This document shows, one piece after another, positions 5,188 to 5,910 of a stretch of DNA of 5,910 bases. The notes below the pieces were generated by a model, which saw only the letters and a program-made list of their open reading frames with translations, did not search any database and was not told the origin of the DNA. This DNA is from Anaerolineaceae bacterium (GTDB taxonomy: Bacteria > Chloroflexota > Anaerolineae > 4572-78), in contig JANTHQ010000141.1 of the NCBI GenBank assembly GCA_024762375.1, forward strand, positions 1-5,910, written 5' to 3'. Each line of letters begins with the position of its first letter. Positions within the stretch are counted from its first letter, which is position 1. The position numbers and the translations under genes are program-made.

Positions 5188-5811
5188 TTATTTTTCGAGC
5201 AAATCCAATTTCTCTTCCAGATGAGCCAGCGTCATCGCGGCGATACTGCCGAACAGCGACAAAATCTTTGCATCTGACTCATCGAAAGCGTTTTCGTTCC
5301 GTTTGTTCACCAGTTCAATCACACCCATCACCCGCTTGCCGTGCTTGAGCGGCACGGCCAGCAAGTCGTGCGTGCGCATACCGAACCGTTCATCAACTTC
5401 CGGCGAAAATCGCGGGTCATATCGCGCTTGGTTGACGATGAGCGGTTTGCCGTGCTCGACTACCCAACCGGCGATACCCTGATGCCAGTTCATTCGATAG
5501 CCCTGTAACGACTCTCGAAACTCGCCGTGTACCAGCACAAAAACCAATTCGTGCTTTTCGTCATCTACCAGCAGCAGCGAGCCGTGGTCGGTATCGATGA
5601 TGTGCAGCGCTTGAAATAAAATTTCGTCGAGCAGCTGATACAGGTTGTCTTGTGTGGCGATGGTATTGGTTGCCTGATGCAGCGCGGATATGCCTTTGAG
5701 GTATGCTTGCAGTGCCGAAACTTCGTCCCGCAGCGAATCTACTTCTTCTCGCAGCCGGGCATTTTCTTGTTGCAAAACATGAATGGCGTTTGAAACACCT
5801 TGATCCATCAT
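5188..5811 (-). CDS. Coiled-coil plus GAF-domain protein (stand-alone sensor)
   Basis: The product is 207 residues from the ATG at 5811, or 206 from the adjacent ATG at 5808. The second start is slightly preferred because GGAG (5819 to 5816) is seven bases from it and only four from the first. Residues about 10-40 form a coiled coil with heptad hydrophobics at L13, L20, V24, L27, V31, L34 and L38. A GAF domain fills about 45-198, including GSLLLVD (77-83), GIAGWVVEHGKPLIV (112-126), LLAVPL (150-155) and GVIELVNK (163-170). A segment resembling the NKFDE motif of cyclic-nucleotide-binding GAF domains is present (N169, K170, F176, D180), but its final Glu is Ala181. There are no cysteines, so a cysteine-based redox role or bilin attachment is unlikely. 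No output domain follows. It is cytosolic (no signal or membrane segment) and probably a dimer that acts through a partner. The ligand is unknown. Confidence 0.9.
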   Translation of the reverse strand: MMDQGVSNAIHVLQQENARLREEVDSLRDEVSALQAYLKGISALHQATNTIATQDNLYQLLDEILFQALHIIDTDHGSLLLVDDEKHELVFVLVHGEFRESLQGYRMNWHQGIAGWVVEHGKPLIVNQARYDPRFSPEVDERFGMRTHDLLAVPLKHGKRVMGVIELVNKRNENAFDESDAKILSLFGSIAAMTLAHLEEKLDLLEK

Positions 5812-5848
5812 CTATCTCCGCAGGTTTCAGAAAGTTGGATATATTGAA

Positions 5849-5877
5849 AGTATACCACGTTGGGCGAGAGTCGTAAA
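5849..5877 (-). promoter_or_regulatory. Predicted sigma-70-type promoter of the GAF gene
   Basis: On the minus strand TATACT (5854 to 5849) is preceded by TGG, forming an extended -10. TTTACG (5877 to 5872) lies 17 bases upstream and matches the -35 consensus at four of six positions. Transcription would start near 5842, about 30 bases before the start codon. The rest of the right edge (5878-5910) shows nothing I can assign. Confidence 0.65.
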
Positions 5878-5910
5878 GGGGGCAATAAACTTTATTCTGC
5901 CGACTCTTCG

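Overview
The window looks like chromosomal DNA of a free-living bacterium. Moderate-to-high GC, compact minus-strand gene runs, intergenic palindromes of the GTAGGGGC...GCCCCTAC type, a CACAGAG-type inverted repeat, and secreted LysM and lipoprotein genes together suggest a Chloroflexota (Anaerolineae-like) genome. That assignment rests on general resemblance only. No rRNA, tRNA, CRISPR array, integrase or transposase gene is visible.

Layout, left to right. At 1-453 (minus) is the 5' part of a PEBP (YbhB/YbcL) gene that runs off the left edge. It has a lipoprotein-type leader, and a second, very strong internal translation start follows that leader. At 454-635 is a gene-free spacer filled by an imperfect hairpin repeat. 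At 636-1880 and 1952-3211 (both minus) are two tandem paralogs of ADP-glucose pyrophosphorylase. The upstream one (1952-3211) keeps every catalytic signature. The downstream one (636-1880) keeps the fold and the sugar-phosphate motif but has substitutions at five nucleotide- and metal-site positions. At 3212-3631 is a 420-bp divergent promoter region holding a MITE-like element with about 18-bp terminal inverted repeats, two perfect or near-perfect 28-bp palindromes and a further hairpin. At 3632-5125 (plus) is a secreted protein with four LysM domains and two related C-terminal beta-rich repeats. At about 5142-5174 is a bidirectional terminator between convergent genes. At 5188-5811 (minus) is a small coiled-coil plus GAF-domain protein with its own promoter.

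How the genes may work together: the two glgC-family genes are probably co-transcribed from an extended -10 promoter near 3254, and their products most likely form a catalytic/regulatory hetero-oligomer controlling glycogen synthesis. This would resemble the plant small/large subunit or Firmicutes GlgC/GlgD arrangement. The LysM, GAF and PEBP genes show no evident functional link to glycogen metabolism. The most interesting signal is the patterned loss of catalytic residues in the second GlgC paralog, followed by the two-start PEBP gene and the palindrome-rich element between the divergent promoters.
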